Positions 17,131 to 26,431 are shown, counted from the first letter of the stretch. The stretch: 64,000 bases of DNA from Luteipulveratus flavus (GCF_029439465.1 NZ_JAROAV010000010.1:186001-250000), one strand, 5' to 3'. Translations and numbers: made by a program. Notes: generated by a model from the letters alone, not told the origin.

Positions 17131-18323
17131 GCGGCCCCGACGGCTGGGCGCCGGACACGCTCGCGGTCCGCGGTGGCCTGGCCCGCAGCGGGTTCGAGGA
17201 GACGTCCGAGGCGCTCTACCTCACCTCCGGCTTCGTCTACGAGACCGCCGAGGACGCCGAGGCGGCGTTCGCCGAGGAGGTCGACCGCTTCGTCTACAGC
17301 CGGTACGGCAACCCCACCGTGGCCGTCCTGGAGGAGCGCCTGCGGCTGCTGGAGGGCGCCGAGGCCTGCTCCGCGACGGCGTCCGGGATGTCGGCGGTGT
17401 TCACCGCTCTCGCGGCGCTGCTCGCCAACGGCGACCGGGTGGTCGCCTCGCGCGGCCTGTTCGGGTCCTGCTTCGTGATCCTGGACGAGATCCTGCCCCG
17501 CTGGGGCGTGGAGACCGTCTTCGTCGACGGCGCCGACCTGGAGCAGTGGCGTACGGCGCTGTCCGAGCCGACGACCGCGGTGTTCTTCGAGACACCCAGC
17601 AACCCGATGCAGGAGCTCGTCGACATGCGGCAGGTGAGCGACCTGGCCCACGCCGCGGGCGCTCAGGTCGTCGTGGACAACGTCTTCGGTACGCCGGTCT
17701 TCTCGCGGCCGCTGGAGCACGGCGCCGACATCGTCGTCTACAGCGCCACCAAGCACATCGACGGGCAGGGCCGGGTGCTCGGCGGCGCGATCCTGGGTCC
17801 GCAGGACTACATCGACGGCCCGGTGAAGAACCTCATCAGGCACACCGGCCCCTCGATGTCGCCGTTCAACGCCTGGGTCCTGGTCAAGGGACTGGAGACG
17901 ATGCGGCTGCGGGTGCAGGAGCAGGCCAGGTCGGCGCTCGCGCTCGCGCGGGCGCTCGACGAGCACCCGGCGGTCCGGTCGGTGTGGTACCCGTTCCTGG
18001 AGTCGCACCCCCAGCACGACCTCGCGGTCCGGCAGATGAGCGGTGGCGGCACCGTGGTGACCTTCGAGCTGGCCGGTGAGACGGCCGGGCTGAAGGACGC
18101 CGCCTTCCGGGTCATGAACGCCCTCGAGGTCATCGACATCTCCAACAACCTCGGTGACTCCAAGTCGCTGATCACCCACCCGGCCACCACGACCCACCGC
18201 CGGATGGGCGAGGAGGCACGCCTGGCGGTCGGGATCACCGACGGCGTCCTGCGGATCTCCGTCGGGCTGGAGGACGTCGACGACCTGGTCCGCGACGTGT
18301 CGACCGCGCTGGGTCGGGCCTGA
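17127..18323 (+). CDS. metZ: O-succinylhomoserine sulfhydrylase
   Basis: This 398-residue PLP enzyme of the Cys/Met metabolism family makes homocysteine from O-succinyl- (or O-acetyl-) homoserine and sulfide. Visible motifs are VYSRYGNPT (cofactor phosphate and substrate site), ETPSNP, VVDNVFGTP, the Schiff-base Lys209 in YSATKHIDGQGR and LGDSKSLITHPATTTH near the C-terminus. A GGAGG ribosome site lies inside the rhodanese end. Translational coupling with the rhodanese suggests a shared sulfur path. Which activated homoserine ester is used cannot be read directly. Confidence 0.94.
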   Translation: MSGPDGWAPDTLAVRGGLARSGFEETSEALYLTSGFVYETAEDAEAAFAEEVDRFVYSRYGNPTVAVLEERLRLLEGAEACSATASGMSAVFTALAALLANGDRVVASRGLFGSCFVILDEILPRWGVETVFVDGADLEQWRTALSEPTTAVFFETPSNPMQELVDMRQVSDLAHAAGAQVVVDNVFGTPVFSRPLEHGADIVVYSATKHIDGQGRVLGGAILGPQDYIDGPVKNLIRHTGPSMSPFNAWVLVKGLETMRLRVQEQARSALALARALDEHPAVRSVWYPFLESHPQHDLAVRQMSGGGTVVTFELAGETAGLKDAAFRVMNALEVIDISNNLGDSKSLITHPATTTHRRMGEEARLAVGITDGVLRISVGLEDVDDLVRDVSTALGRA

Positions 18324-18351
18324 GGCGAGGCCGCTGCCGACGGCGCCTCAG
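18320..18351. terminator. Hairpin between convergent metZ and DUF4406-like gene
   Basis: An 8-bp stem (18320-18327 with 18344-18351) overlaps both stop codons. It is shorter than the other terminators here but is placed correctly for convergent transcripts. Confidence 0.45.
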
Positions 18352-18725
18352 CCCCCCGAGGCCGACCGAGACTCGTCGGTCGCGTCCGGTGGCGCCGCCG
18401 GCCCCACCGGATCGGTGAACGAGACCGGCTTCCCGGCGGCGCGGGCGTACGCGACCTCCCGGCGCGTGGACTCGCCGACGTACCCGCCGGGGTTGACGAC
18501 CAGAACCCGGTCGGCGAGGTCGATCTTGCGCAGGTGGAGGGCGTCCAGCGTCGCCTTCTGGTCGCTGGTGACCGGCTCGTCCGCCTCGCCCGGCGCGACG
18601 ACGATGACGCCGGCGAAGGTCAGATCACGGTTGGCCGCGCGCATCTCGTCCGCGAACCGGGTGGAGCCGCAGATGCAGACGATCTCGGGTCGGTCGGGCA
18701 CGACTCGCTCCTTCTCGAGCGGCAC
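18348..18725 (-). CDS. DUF4406 / nucleoside 2-deoxyribosyltransferase-like protein
   Basis: This 125-residue protein has EIVCICGSTRFADEM at the N-terminus and NPGGYVGESTRREVAYARAAGKPV in the middle. This is the Rossmann-like fold of DUF4406 and nucleoside 2-deoxyribosyltransferases (CGSTRF and GGYVGEST loops). The enzymatic role is unproven. It starts three bases after the ArsB-like permease stop, so it is the last gene of a yaaA-permease-DUF4406 operon. A later GTG (VPDRPEIV) is an alternative start. Confidence 0.75.
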   Translation of the reverse strand: MPLEKERVVPDRPEIVCICGSTRFADEMRAANRDLTFAGVIVVAPGEADEPVTSDQKATLDALHLRKIDLADRVLVVNPGGYVGESTRREVAYARAAGKPVSFTDPVGPAAPPDATDESRSASGG

Positions 18726-18728
18726 GGA

Positions 18729-19820
18729 CTAGAGGGTCAGCGCGGTGGTGGCCGCCGCGACGACGACGATCGCACACAGCGCGCTGCGCAGGGCGAACGC
18801 CGCGAGCGGGATCTCCAGCCCGGCGCGCCGGCACCGCTCGCGCCACAGCAGGGTCGCGAGCGAGCCCCAGCCCGTGACGATCGGCCCGAGGTTGGTCCCG
18901 ATCAGCAGCGCCACGAGGCGGTGCGGGTCGTCGATGGTGAGGCGTTCGAGCGCCAGGTAGGCCGGCAGGTTGTTCACGACGTTCGAGGTCACCGCACCCG
19001 CGGCGCTCACCTGCCACAGGTCGGCCGCGTCCGTGCCGGTGCCGGTGAGGCCGGCCAGGTGCCGGTGCATCCCGTGCTGCCCGGCGATCTCCACGACGAC
19101 CAGCAGCACCGTGACCGCTCCCACCATCAGCCAGGGCACGGTCACCTCCCGCAGCATCTCGCGGCGGCGTACGGCGAGGGTGGCGAGCAGGACGGCCGCC
19201 CCGACGGCCGCAGGGATCGCCGGCATCACGCCGCTGACGAAGGCCGGCCCGAGCGCGACGCAGACGGTGGCCGCGACGATCAGCAGCGTACGGTCGTGCG
19301 GGTCGGCCGGCGGCTCGATCGCGTACGTGCCGCGCAGGTCGTGCCGGTGCAGGACGGCGATCACCGCGGCGGTCGCGACCACCGCGGCGAGCGCCGGTCG
19401 CCAGGTCAGGGCGATGTAGTCGTGCAGCGTGAGCCCGAGGCCGGAGAACCGGTGCAGCGCCAGGAGGTTGGTGAGGTTGGAGACGGGCAGCAGCAGGGAG
19501 GCAGTGTTGGCGAGCCACACCGTCGTGACGGCGAACGGCATCGGGCGGACGCCGACCTGGCGCGCCACCGCGATCACCACGGGAGTGAGCAGAACGGCGG
19601 TGGTGTCCAGGCTGAGCACGATCGTGCACACCGTCGAGAGGGCGACGACCAGGAGCCAGAGCAGCCAGGTGCGGTGCCGTCCGGCTCGGGCGGCCCAGTG
19701 GCCCGCGACGTCGAAGACGCCTGCCATGTCGGCGATCTCGGCGACGATCGTGATCATGATCAGGAAGACCATGACCGGCAGGACGTGGCCGGTCAGCTCG
19801 GCGAGGTCCGAGGTGCTCAT
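18729..19820 (-). CDS. ArsB/NhaD-type permease (ion transporter superfamily)
   Basis: This 363-residue hydrophobic protein has about ten membrane segments. Family features are the STVCTIVLSLDTTAVLLTPV helix-turn near residue 65 and the NVVNNLPAYLAL repeat-like segment near residue 280, typical of ArsB/NhaD/DASS transporters. It is shorter than classical ArsB (about 430 residues). Substrate could be arsenite, an organic anion or sodium; no ars genes are nearby. It lies 18 bases downstream of yaaA in one operon. Confidence 0.8.
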   Translation of the reverse strand: MSTSDLAELTGHVLPVMVFLIMITIVAEIADMAGVFDVAGHWAARAGRHRTWLLWLLVVALSTVCTIVLSLDTTAVLLTPVVIAVARQVGVRPMPFAVTTVWLANTASLLLPVSNLTNLLALHRFSGLGLTLHDYIALTWRPALAAVVATAAVIAVLHRHDLRGTYAIEPPADPHDRTLLIVAATVCVALGPAFVSGVMPAIPAAVGAAVLLATLAVRRREMLREVTVPWLMVGAVTVLLVVVEIAGQHGMHRHLAGLTGTGTDAADLWQVSAAGAVTSNVVNNLPAYLALERLTIDDPHRLVALLIGTNLGPIVTGWGSLATLLWRERCRRAGLEIPLAAFALRSALCAIVVVAAATTALTL

Positions 19821-19838
19821 GGGGTGGTCGTCGTTCGC

Positions 19839-20585
19839 TCAGCGGGCCGTCACGTCGAGCACCCACGGCCGACCGGGTCGGGCGGGCTCGGTGAGCTGGG
19901 TCGTGAAGGCCTGCGCGGCGACGGCCTCCAGCGCTCGCGGCGTCCGTGCGTCCTGGCCCGCCTGGCACAGGTGGCGTGCGAGCAGGCCGCGGGTGTGCTT
20001 GGCCATGTGCGTGGCGCCCGGCACCCGGATCTGGACCCACCGCTCGGCGAGCGCGCCCTGCGGCGCCCAGGCGGCCACGTACGTGCTGGAGCGGCAGTCC
20101 ACGACCGCGCCCCGACCGGCGGCGGCGCTCAGCACCACGTCCAGCGGCTCACGCCAGGCGCCGGCGAGCGGGCCGACGCCCTGGAGGTTGACGCCCATGG
20201 ACAGCCGGTAGGGCGCGACCTTGTCGGCGGGGCGGAGCGCACCGTAGAGCGCGGAGACGACCACGATCCAGCGTCGTGCGCGCCGCAGCGCCGCGGTGTC
20301 GAGCGAGGACATGTCGAGCGCGTCGTAGAGCACCCCGGTGTAGAGGTCCTGGGCGGGCAGCGCCGGTGCGCTGGTCAGCCGGGTGTTGCGAGCGATGTCG
20401 TCGACGAGGCCGGGGCTGACGCCGAGTGCGCCGGCGGCGTCCTCGCCCGCGCTGACCGTCGCCAGCGCCTGCGCGACCTGCTCGCGGGTCCGGGTCAGCT
20501 CGGGGAAGGACAGCCGCTCCAGGTCCAGCGAACGACCGCGGCTGCGGGCCTGCTTGGTCTCGGACGGCGGCAGGAGGATCAGCAC
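19839..20585 (-). CDS. yaaA: Peroxide stress protein YaaA
   Basis: This 248-residue DUF328/YaaA family member has the family opening MLILLPPSETK and the central VVVSALYGALRPADKVAPYRLSMG. In Escherichia coli YaaA lowers free iron and protects DNA during hydrogen peroxide stress, and related proteins bind DNA. The GTG start (20583-20585) is preceded by TACCCT ending six bases upstream, which suggests a leaderless transcript. It heads the operon with the permease and the DUF4406-like gene. Confidence 0.9.
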   Translation of the reverse strand: MLILLPPSETKQARSRGRSLDLERLSFPELTRTREQVAQALATVSAGEDAAGALGVSPGLVDDIARNTRLTSAPALPAQDLYTGVLYDALDMSSLDTAALRRARRWIVVVSALYGALRPADKVAPYRLSMGVNLQGVGPLAGAWREPLDVVLSAAAGRGAVVDCRSSTYVAAWAPQGALAERWVQIRVPGATHMAKHTRGLLARHLCQAGQDARTPRALEAVAAQAFTTQLTEPARPGRPWVLDVTAR

Positions 20586-20901
20586 TCAGAGAGGGTACGG
20601 CCGGAACGCCCGCCCGCCGCATCACCGCCCACGGATCAGCACGTCTGCGGCTCGGCGGTCCGGTCGGTGGGGGCGCGATGAGTGACCGCTCGGGCCACTC
20701 GTCGGATGGTGCACGGCGACGGACTCGGGCGCGGGGGTACCGATACCGATCCTGAGGCCGTCTCCAGCCAGTCCGAGTCGTGCGCGATGTCCGGCCGCAT
20801 GTTCGGGCTCCGGTCGCGGGCCCCGGCGTAGTACTTCGGGGTGAGGACGGACGGCTCCGTCGTACGACGACGCGGAGGTTAGGCGTCCGTAGCCTGCTGC
20901 C
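20586..20901. other. 316-bp intergenic region between yaaA and the sensor kinase gene
   Basis: No convincing gene is seen: the open frames crossing it have no ribosome site and no recognisable protein sequence. It holds the two divergent promoters: TACCCT next to yaaA (20592-20597, minus strand) and TAGCCT next to the kinase (20890-20895). A perfect 12-bp palindrome CGTCGTACGACG lies at 20858-20869, 32 bases upstream of the kinase ATG, and may be an operator. The rest is featureless GC-rich sequence. Confidence 0.5.
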
Positions 20902-22152
20902 ATGCCCAGACTCCCGCGTCCCCGCCCGGTGGCGGCGGCTCGTACCGTCGCCCGCCGGCCGTGGCGCGGCGCCCGGTGGCTCGTGCGCACGGCGGGGTCA
21001 CCGCTGCGCCGGTACCCCGACGCGCTGCCCGTCCTCATCGCGGCCCTCGCGCTCGCGATCGCGTGGCCGACGATCGGTGTGACGCACCGGGCTCCGACGT
21101 CGTTGTGGCCGCTCCTGGCGGTGATGGAGATCGTGCCGCTGCTGATGGTGCGCCGGTGGCCGTTCTACGCCTGGGTGGCCAGTGCCGTCGGTGCGGCCGT
21201 GTGGTGGCTCGGGGTCGAGCAGCTTGCGGGCAGCCTGCTGCCGTGGCCGGTGATGCACTTCCTGGTCCTGCTGCTCACGATCCTGGTCGCGGCGATGCTG
21301 GCCGCGCCCGTCGAGGTCGCGGTGGTGACGGCCGGCAGCGTCACGCTGTTCGTCGCCGCGATGCCGGACGGTCTGAAGGGCTGGGGGCTCGGCGCGGTCC
21401 TGCTCGTCGCGTTCGGCCTGCTCGTCCGCTGGCTGGTCCTCTCGCGGCGCCAGCTCGCCGAGCAGTCGGAGGCCACCGAGGTCGAACGCGCCCGCGTCGC
21501 CGTGGTCGAGGAACGCACCCGCATCGCCCGCGAGCTGCACGACGTGGTCGCCCACCACATGTCGATGGTGGTCGTGCAGGCGCAGAGCGCCCCGTACCGG
21601 CTCGGTGACGTCTCGCCGCAGGCCCGGGAGGAGTTCGCCAGCATCGAGTCGTCGGCGCGTCAGGCGCTGAACGAGGTACGCGGGGTGCTGGGCGTGCTGC
21701 GGGAGGAGAAGGGGCCCGCGCCGACCGCGCCGCAGCCCGGCATCGAGCAGATGCCCGGGCTGCTGGAGTCGAGCAGGTCGGCCGGGATCGATGTCGCGTG
21801 GCGGATCGACGTCCGCCCGGAGGAGTGCCCTGCGGGGACCGCCCTGGTGCTGCACCGCATCCTGCAGGAGTCGCTCGCGAACGCCTCCCGGCACGCGCCG
21901 GGCGCCCGGGTCGAGGTCATGCTGAACCAGGCAGACGGGCACGCCGAGCTGGCCGTCCGCAACGGTCCGGCGGTGCGGGCCGAGGACGCGGCGAGAGCGG
22001 AGCACTTCGGCGGGAACGGGATCTCGGGGATGCGGGCGCGAGCGGAGGCCGTCGGAGGAACCCTCGAGGCCGGCGCCTCGCCGGACGGCGGTTTCTGCGT
22101 CCGCGCACGATTGCCCCTGCAGGGCCGGCCCGAGCTCGCGGGCCTAGGTTGA
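20902..22152 (+). CDS. NarL-type sensor histidine kinase
   Basis: The N-terminal 190 residues of this 416-residue protein hold several membrane helices and no large external domain. Next comes a HisKA_3 dimerisation region with phospho-acceptor His213 in RIARELHDVVAHHMS, then a GHKL ATPase with LQESLANASRHAPGA (N box) and GNGISGMRARAEAVGG (G box). This is the DesK/NarX-like architecture. It probably senses the membrane or cell envelope. Its partner is the adjacent LuxR-type regulator, starting four bases after its stop. TAGCCT ends six bases before the ATG. Confidence 0.93.
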   Translation: MPRLPRPRPVAAARTVARRPWRGARWLVRTAGSPLRRYPDALPVLIAALALAIAWPTIGVTHRAPTSLWPLLAVMEIVPLLMVRRWPFYAWVASAVGAAVWWLGVEQLAGSLLPWPVMHFLVLLLTILVAAMLAAPVEVAVVTAGSVTLFVAAMPDGLKGWGLGAVLLVAFGLLVRWLVLSRRQLAEQSEATEVERARVAVVEERTRIARELHDVVAHHMSMVVVQAQSAPYRLGDVSPQAREEFASIESSARQALNEVRGVLGVLREEKGPAPTAPQPGIEQMPGLLESSRSAGIDVAWRIDVRPEECPAGTALVLHRILQESLANASRHAPGARVEVMLNQADGHAELAVRNGPAVRAEDAARAEHFGGNGISGMRARAEAVGGTLEAGASPDGGFCVRARLPLQGRPELAGLG

Positions 22153-22156
22153 CGGC

Positions 22157-22822
22157 ATGACGATCAGGGTGGTCATCGTCGACGACCAGGCGATGGTGCG
22201 GCAGGGGATCGGTGCGTTGCTCGGGGCGCAGCCCGACATCAGTGTCATCGGTGAGGCGGCTGACGGTGCACAGGCGGTCCGCGAGGTCGCTCGGCTCGGC
22301 CCGGACGTCGTGCTCATGGACGTGCGGATGCCCGAGGTCAACGGTCTGGAGGCGACGGCGACGATCCTGGCCGCGCCCGCCGCGAGCCGTCCGCACGTCC
22401 TGATGCTGACGACGTTCGACATCGACGACTACGTGTACGAGGCGCTGCGGATCGGGGCGTGCGGGTTCATGCTCAAGGACGCCCCCGCGGACGAGCTGGC
22501 CCGGGCGGTGCGTGTCGTCGCCCAGGGCGAGGCGCTGCTCGCGCCGAGCATCACCAAGCGCCTCATCGCCGAGGCGACCCGGCGACGCAGCAGCGTGCCC
22601 AAGCACTCGCGCCTGCTGGACGGGCTGACCTCGCGGGAGCGCGAGGTGCTGGAGCTCATCGCCGCCGGGCTGTCCAACGCCGAGATCGCCGGCCGTCTCT
22701 TCGTGGCCGAGCAAACGGTGAAGACGCACGTCTCCCGGGTGCTGACCAAGCTGGGGCTGCGGGACCGGGCGCAGGCGGTCGTGTTCGCGTACGAGCACGG
22801 CGTCGTCGTCCCCGGCGCGTGA
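22157..22822 (+). CDS. LuxR/NarL-family response regulator
   Basis: This 221-residue protein has an N-terminal receiver domain with the acidic pair Asp9-Asp10, phospho-acceptor Asp55 (LMDVRMPE), Thr85 and Lys107 (FMLKDAP). Its C-terminal LuxR helix-turn-helix (about 152-215) reads LTSREREVLELIAAGLSNAEIA. It should bind DNA after phosphorylation by the upstream kinase. TAGGTT ends six bases before the ATG, so it may also be made from its own leaderless transcript inside the kinase end. Target genes are unknown. Confidence 0.94.
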   Translation: MTIRVVIVDDQAMVRQGIGALLGAQPDISVIGEAADGAQAVREVARLGPDVVLMDVRMPEVNGLEATATILAAPAASRPHVLMLTTFDIDDYVYEALRIGACGFMLKDAPADELARAVRVVAQGEALLAPSITKRLIAEATRRRSSVPKHSRLLDGLTSREREVLELIAAGLSNAEIAGRLFVAEQTVKTHVSRVLTKLGLRDRAQAVVFAYEHGVVVPGA

Positions 22823-22898
22823 GGACGCGTTCCTCCGGGATCGGTCCGTCGGCCCGACGTCCGACGTGACGTCGGAGCCGGGTCCTAGGGTGAGGCGT

Positions 22899-24335
22899 AT
22901 GCCGAAGCGACAGATCGTTGCCCCGCGGACCCAGCCCGACGCCGGCGCCGACGCCGGTCCGCTCGAGCAGGCGTTCCACGCCGTGCGGCAGGAGCTGCAG
23001 CTGCCGACCGACTACCCCGAGCCGGCTGTCGCGGAGGCGCAGCGGGCGGTGGAGGCGGTCCGGCTGCCGGAGCGTGACGAGACGGCACTGCCGTTCTTCA
23101 CCATCGACCCGCCGGAGTCCAAGGACCTGGACCAGGCGATGCTCCTGGAGCGCGCAGGCGAGGGCTACCGGGTGCGGTACGCCATCGCCGACGTCCCCGC
23201 GTTCGTGCAGCCGGGCGGGGCGCTCGACGCCGAGACCCGGCGGCGCGGCCAGACGCTGTACCTGCCCGACCTGCGGATCCCGTTGCACCCCGAGGTCGTC
23301 TCCGAGGGCGCGGCGAGCCTGCTGCCCGGTGAGGTCCGGCCCGCGTTCGTCTGGGACATCGCGCTGGACGCGCGCGGCGAGGTGACGTCGGCGGAGGTCT
23401 ACCGCGCGCAGGTCCGCAGCCAGGACCGCTTCGACTACGACCAGGTGCAGCAGGCGATCGACGGCGGCAGCGCGCCGGAGCGCGTGGCCCTGCTGAAGGA
23501 GATCGGCGACAAGCGGATCGTCCTGGAGCGCGAGCGTGGCGGCGCGAGCCTGCCGATGCCGGAGCAGGAGATCACCCGCGACGGCGACAGCTACACCTTG
23601 TCGTTCCGCCCGGTACTGCCGAGCGAGGACTGGAACTCCCAGATCTCGCTGCTCACCGGCATGGTGGCCGCCGAGATGATGCTGCACGCGCAGATCGGCA
23701 TCCTGCGCACGATGCCCGCCGCCGACCAGGAGGCGCTGCAGCGCTTCCACCGGCAGGCCGCGGCGCTGGGTGTGCCGTGGCCGGCCGAGCAGCCGTACGG
23801 CGAGTTCCTGCGGACCCTCGACCGGTCCGACCCCCGGCACCTGGCCCTGATCCATGCGGCCACCACCCTCTTCCGCGGCGCCGGCTACACCCCGTTCGAC
23901 GGAGACGTGCCCGACCAGCCCGAGCAGGCCGCGGTCGCCGCGCCGTACGCCCACGTCACCGCGCCGCTGCGGCGGCTGGTCGACCGGTTCGGGCTGGCGA
24001 TCTGCGAGGCGCTGAGCCGGGACGCCGAGGTTCCCGAGTGGGTCAAGCAGGCCCTACCGACGCTGCCGGAGATCATGCAGCGCACCGACCAGCTCGCCGG
24101 AAAGGTGGAGCGGGCTTGCGCGGACGCGACCGAGGCGGCGGTGCTGTCCAGCCACGTCGGTGAGTCGGTTGCCGCGTCCGTGGTCGAGAAGCGGGAGAAG
24201 GGCGTCCTGCTGCAGCTGAAGGACTTCGCCGTCGTCCAGGAGTGCCCGGGCGACGCCGAGCTCGGCGCCGACGTGCAGGCCGTGGTCGTGAGCGCGGACA
24301 TCGCCGCCCGCAAGGTCGTGCTCCGGCTGGCCTAG
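22899..24335 (+). CDS. RNB-domain exoribonuclease (RNase II-like)
   Basis: This 478-residue protein carries the RNB catalytic core ([14 protein letters not shown] with the metal-binding acidic residues, [27 protein letters not shown]). It should degrade RNA from the 3' end. It lacks obvious cold-shock and S1 domains at the ends, so it is shorter than classical RNase II/R; the C-terminal 60 residues may be an S1-like remnant. ATG 22899 is chosen because TAGGGT (22886-22891) ends seven bases before it, whereas the upstream GTG 22866 lies in front of that promoter element. Its TAG stop overlaps that of the convergent gene. Confidence 0.88.
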   Translation: MPKRQIVAPRTQPDAGADAGPLEQAFHAVRQELQLPTDYPEPAVAEAQRAVEAVRLPERDETALPFFTIDPPESKDLDQAMLLERAGEGYRVRYAIADVPAFVQPGGALDAETRRRGQTLYLPDLRIPLHPEVVSEGAASLLPGEVRPAFVWDIALDARGEVTSAEVYRAQVRSQDRFDYDQVQQAIDGGSAPERVALLKEIGDKRIVLERERGGASLPMPEQEITRDGDSYTLSFRPVLPSEDWNSQISLLTGMVAAEMMLHAQIGILRTMPAADQEALQRFHRQAAALGVPWPAEQPYGEFLRTLDRSDPRHLALIHAATTLFRGAGYTPFDGDVPDQPEQAAVAAPYAHVTAPLRRLVDRFGLAICEALSRDAEVPEWVKQALPTLPEIMQRTDQLAGKVERACADATEAAVLSSHVGESVAASVVEKREKGVLLQLKDFAVVQECPGDAELGADVQAVVVSADIAARKVVLRLA

Positions 24336-25423
24336 CCGGTCCAGGTGCCGTCGTCCCAGGCCTTCTCCAGCACCGCCTCGTACGGCGTGAGGTCGAGTCC
24401 GTGGCGGCCCAGCCACCCCTCGTCGTCGTACGTCTGCCGGTAGCGCTCCGCGTGGTCGCACAGCAGGGTCACGATGCTCCCGGCGCGGCCCTCCGCCCGC
24501 ATCTCGCACGCCAGCAGCAGGGCGCCGTACAGGTTGGTGCCCGTCGAGGCGCCCGCGCGCAGGCCGGTGCGCTCGCGCAGGAACCGCATGGCTGCGACGG
24601 ACGCCGCGTCGGGGACGCCGAGCATGCGGTCGACGACAAGCGGGTTGAAGCTCGGCTCCACGCGTGGTCGACCGATGCCCTCGATGCGCGACCCGGAGCC
24701 TGAAACCCCTTCTCCTGCATAGCTCTTCAGGAACGCCGAGCCCTCAGGGTCGACGACCGCGAGGCACGACGACAGTCCGCGGTAGCGGGTGTAGCGGCCG
24801 ATGGTCGCCGACGTGCCACCGGTGCCGGCGCCGACGACGATCCAGGCGGGGACCGGGTGCCGCTCCAGCGCCATCTGCTCGAAGACCGATTCGGCGATGT
24901 TGTTGTTGCCGCGCCAGTCGGTCGCCCGCTCGGCGTAGGTGAACTGGTCCATGTAGTGCCCGTCGCAGCCGGCCGCCAGCTCGCGGGCGACGTCGTACAC
25001 CGAGCCGGGGTCGTCGACGAGGTGGCAGGTACCACCCTCGCGCTCGATCAGGGCGATCTTCTCCGGGCTGGTCGAGCGGGCCATCACGGCGACGAACGGC
25101 AGGCCGATCATCCGCGCGAAGTACGCCTCGGAGATCGCCGTCGAACCGGACGACGCCTCGATCACGGTGGTGCGCGGGCCGATCCAGCCGTTGCAGATCG
25201 CGTACAGGAACAGTGAGCGGGCCAGGCGGTGCTTCAGGCTGCCGGTCGGATGCGTCGACTCGTCCTTGAGGTAGAGGTCGACCTCCCAGCCCTCGGGCAG
25301 GGGCACCTTGACCAGGTGCGTGTCGGCGCTGCGGTTGGCGTCCGCGAGCAGCCGGCGCACCGCCTCGTCGATCCAGGCGCGGTCGGGGCAGCTGCTCGAG
25401 GCGATGTCACGTACGGGCTCCAC
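24332..25423 (-). CDS. PLP-dependent cysteine synthase-family enzyme, Cds1-like L-cysteine desulfhydrase
   Basis: This 363-residue fold-type II PLP enzyme has Schiff-base Lys64 in [13 protein letters not shown], substrate loop [13 protein letters not shown] and phosphate-binding [14 protein letters not shown]. It resembles mycobacterial Cds1 (Rv3684), which releases sulfide, pyruvate and ammonia from cysteine, more than CysK/CysM. GTG 25421-25423 is chosen because CAGACT ends six bases upstream and the frame before it overlaps the rnpB promoter. It ends with a TAG sharing CTAG with the convergent RNase gene. Confidence 0.82.
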   Translation of the reverse strand: MEPVRDIASSSCPDRAWIDEAVRRLLADANRSADTHLVKVPLPEGWEVDLYLKDESTHPTGSLKHRLARSLFLYAICNGWIGPRTTVIEASSGSTAISEAYFARMIGLPFVAVMARSTSPEKIALIEREGGTCHLVDDPGSVYDVARELAAGCDGHYMDQFTYAERATDWRGNNNIAESVFEQMALERHPVPAWIVVGAGTGGTSATIGRYTRYRGLSSCLAVVDPEGSAFLKSYAGEGVSGSGSRIEGIGRPRVEPSFNPLVVDRMLGVPDAASVAAMRFLRERTGLRAGASTGTNLYGALLLACEMRAEGRAGSIVTLLCDHAERYRQTYDDEGWLGRHGLDLTPYEAVLEKAWDDGTWTG

Positions 25424-25442
25424 GGCACTAGTCTGTCCCAGT

Positions 25443-25823
25443 GGATGAGTCGGCCAGACGGCCGCGTCGCCGGGTCCGCCCGGCGCCGAGGAACGTCCGG
25501 GCTCCACAGGGCAAGGTGATGGCTAACGGCCATCCGGGGTGACCCGCGGGACAGTGCCACAGAGAACAGACCGCCTCCGGCCTCGGCCGGGGGTAAGGGT
25601 GAAACGGTGGTGTAAGAGACCACCAGCGCCCCAGGTGACTGGGGCGGCTCGGTAAACCCCACCTGGAGCAAGGTCGGACAGCATGCGTCCGAGGGCGGCC
25701 CGCCCGAGCATGCGGGTAGACCGCTGGAGGCGGCTGGCAACAGTCGTCGTAGATGGATGGTCGTCGCCGCCGCACTGGTAACGGTGCGGCGGAACAGAAC
25801 CCGGCGTACCGGCCGACTCATCC
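25443..25823 (+). ncRNA. rnpB: RNase P RNA (bacterial type A)
   Basis: The roughly 380-base RNA has all the conserved P RNA landmarks: GAGGAACGTCCGGGCTCCAC near the 5' end, CACAGAGAACAGACCGCC, GGTAAGGGTGAAACGGTGG, GTAAGAGACCACCAG, GGTAAACCCCACCTGG, GGTAGACCGC, AGATGGATGG and ACAGAACCCGGCGTA. The termini pair as P1 (25443-25455 with 25811-25823). It is the catalytic subunit of the tRNA 5'-end processing enzyme. Exact ends are estimated from P1. Confidence 0.96.
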
Positions 25824-25848
25824 ACCCCACCCACCACGCGGTGTGCCG

Positions 25849-25872
25849 CACCGCGCGCGGCACCGCGCGGTG
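25849..25872 (+). terminator. Likely rnpB terminator
   Basis: A 9-bp GC-rich stem (25849-25857 with 25864-25872) and a 6-base loop lie 25 bases after the end of RNase P RNA and upstream of the clgR-like promoter. Confidence 0.6.
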
Positions 25873-25894
25873 AGTCACACCGTCAGGGCCGACC

Positions 25895-25912
25895 TGTTCG
25901 CTGACCGCGGAC
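25895..25912. promoter_or_regulatory. Candidate ClgR operator upstream of the XRE gene
   Basis: TGTTCGCTGACCGCGGAC contains GTTCGC, five bases, then GCG, which fits the ClgR motif described for Streptomyces as I recall it (GTTCGC-N5-GCG). It ends 44 bases before the ATG, just upstream of the TAGGCT -10 (25945-25950). This would place a ClgR dimer at about -50, a typical activating and autoregulatory position. Confidence 0.6.
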
Positions 25913-25956
25913 AGGATCGCCGCGCCCACATCGCACAGGCGCTCTAGGCTCGGCAT

Positions 25957-26340
25957 ATGAGCCGCAGGCAGCAGTCGATCGCGACGGTCACCGCGTTACC
26001 TCCGGTGCGCGAGGCCGCTCCGGCGCCGCTGCTGCGCGACGTGTTCGGCCGCCTGCTGCGCGAGGCGCGGCTGCGGCAGGGCCGCACCCTCGCGGACGTC
26101 TCCGGCGAGGCGGGCGTCTCGATGCCGTACCTGTCGGAGATCGAGCGCGGCCTGAAGGAACCCTCCTCGGAGGTGCTCGGCGCGCTGTGCGGTGCCCTCG
26201 GTGCGACGGTCGCCGACCTCGTCGCCGGCGCGCACCGGGAGCTGTCGGCCGTCTTAGCCCCACCGGTCGTCCACGAGCTGCGCACTCAGCGGTCGGCCGC
26301 GCCGGTTCGCACGCCCGACGCGATGCTGCTCGCCGCCTGA
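25957..26340 (+). CDS. clgR: XRE-family regulator, ClgR-like
   Basis: This 127-residue protein has one helix-turn-helix (about residues 28-85) with the ClgR-type sequence [40 protein letters not shown]. ClgR activates clp protease and stress genes in actinobacteria and is itself degraded by Clp. The C-terminus ends in MLLAA, a hydrophobic Ala-Ala tail that fits ClpXP recognition. TAGGCT ends six bases before the ATG, and a GTTCGC-N5-GCG operator lies upstream. The assignment to ClgR rather than another XRE regulator rests on these points together. Confidence 0.75.
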   Translation: MSRRQQSIATVTALPPVREAAPAPLLRDVFGRLLREARLRQGRTLADVSGEAGVSMPYLSEIERGLKEPSSEVLGALCGALGATVADLVAGAHRELSAVLAPPVVHELRTQRSAAPVRTPDAMLLAA

Positions 26341-26431
26341 GCAGCACCCGCCACACCCCGTACGACCAGGCTTCGCCCACTCGTCGCCCGACCGACGCCC
26401 ACCGACACGGGTGGGTGGCGAGGGTGGGCGC

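Noticed and set aside
20622-21038. Minus-strand frame of 138 codons in the yaaA / sensor kinase gap
   Set aside because: It extends into the kinase gene, has no ribosome site, and its sequence looks like random GC-rich translation.
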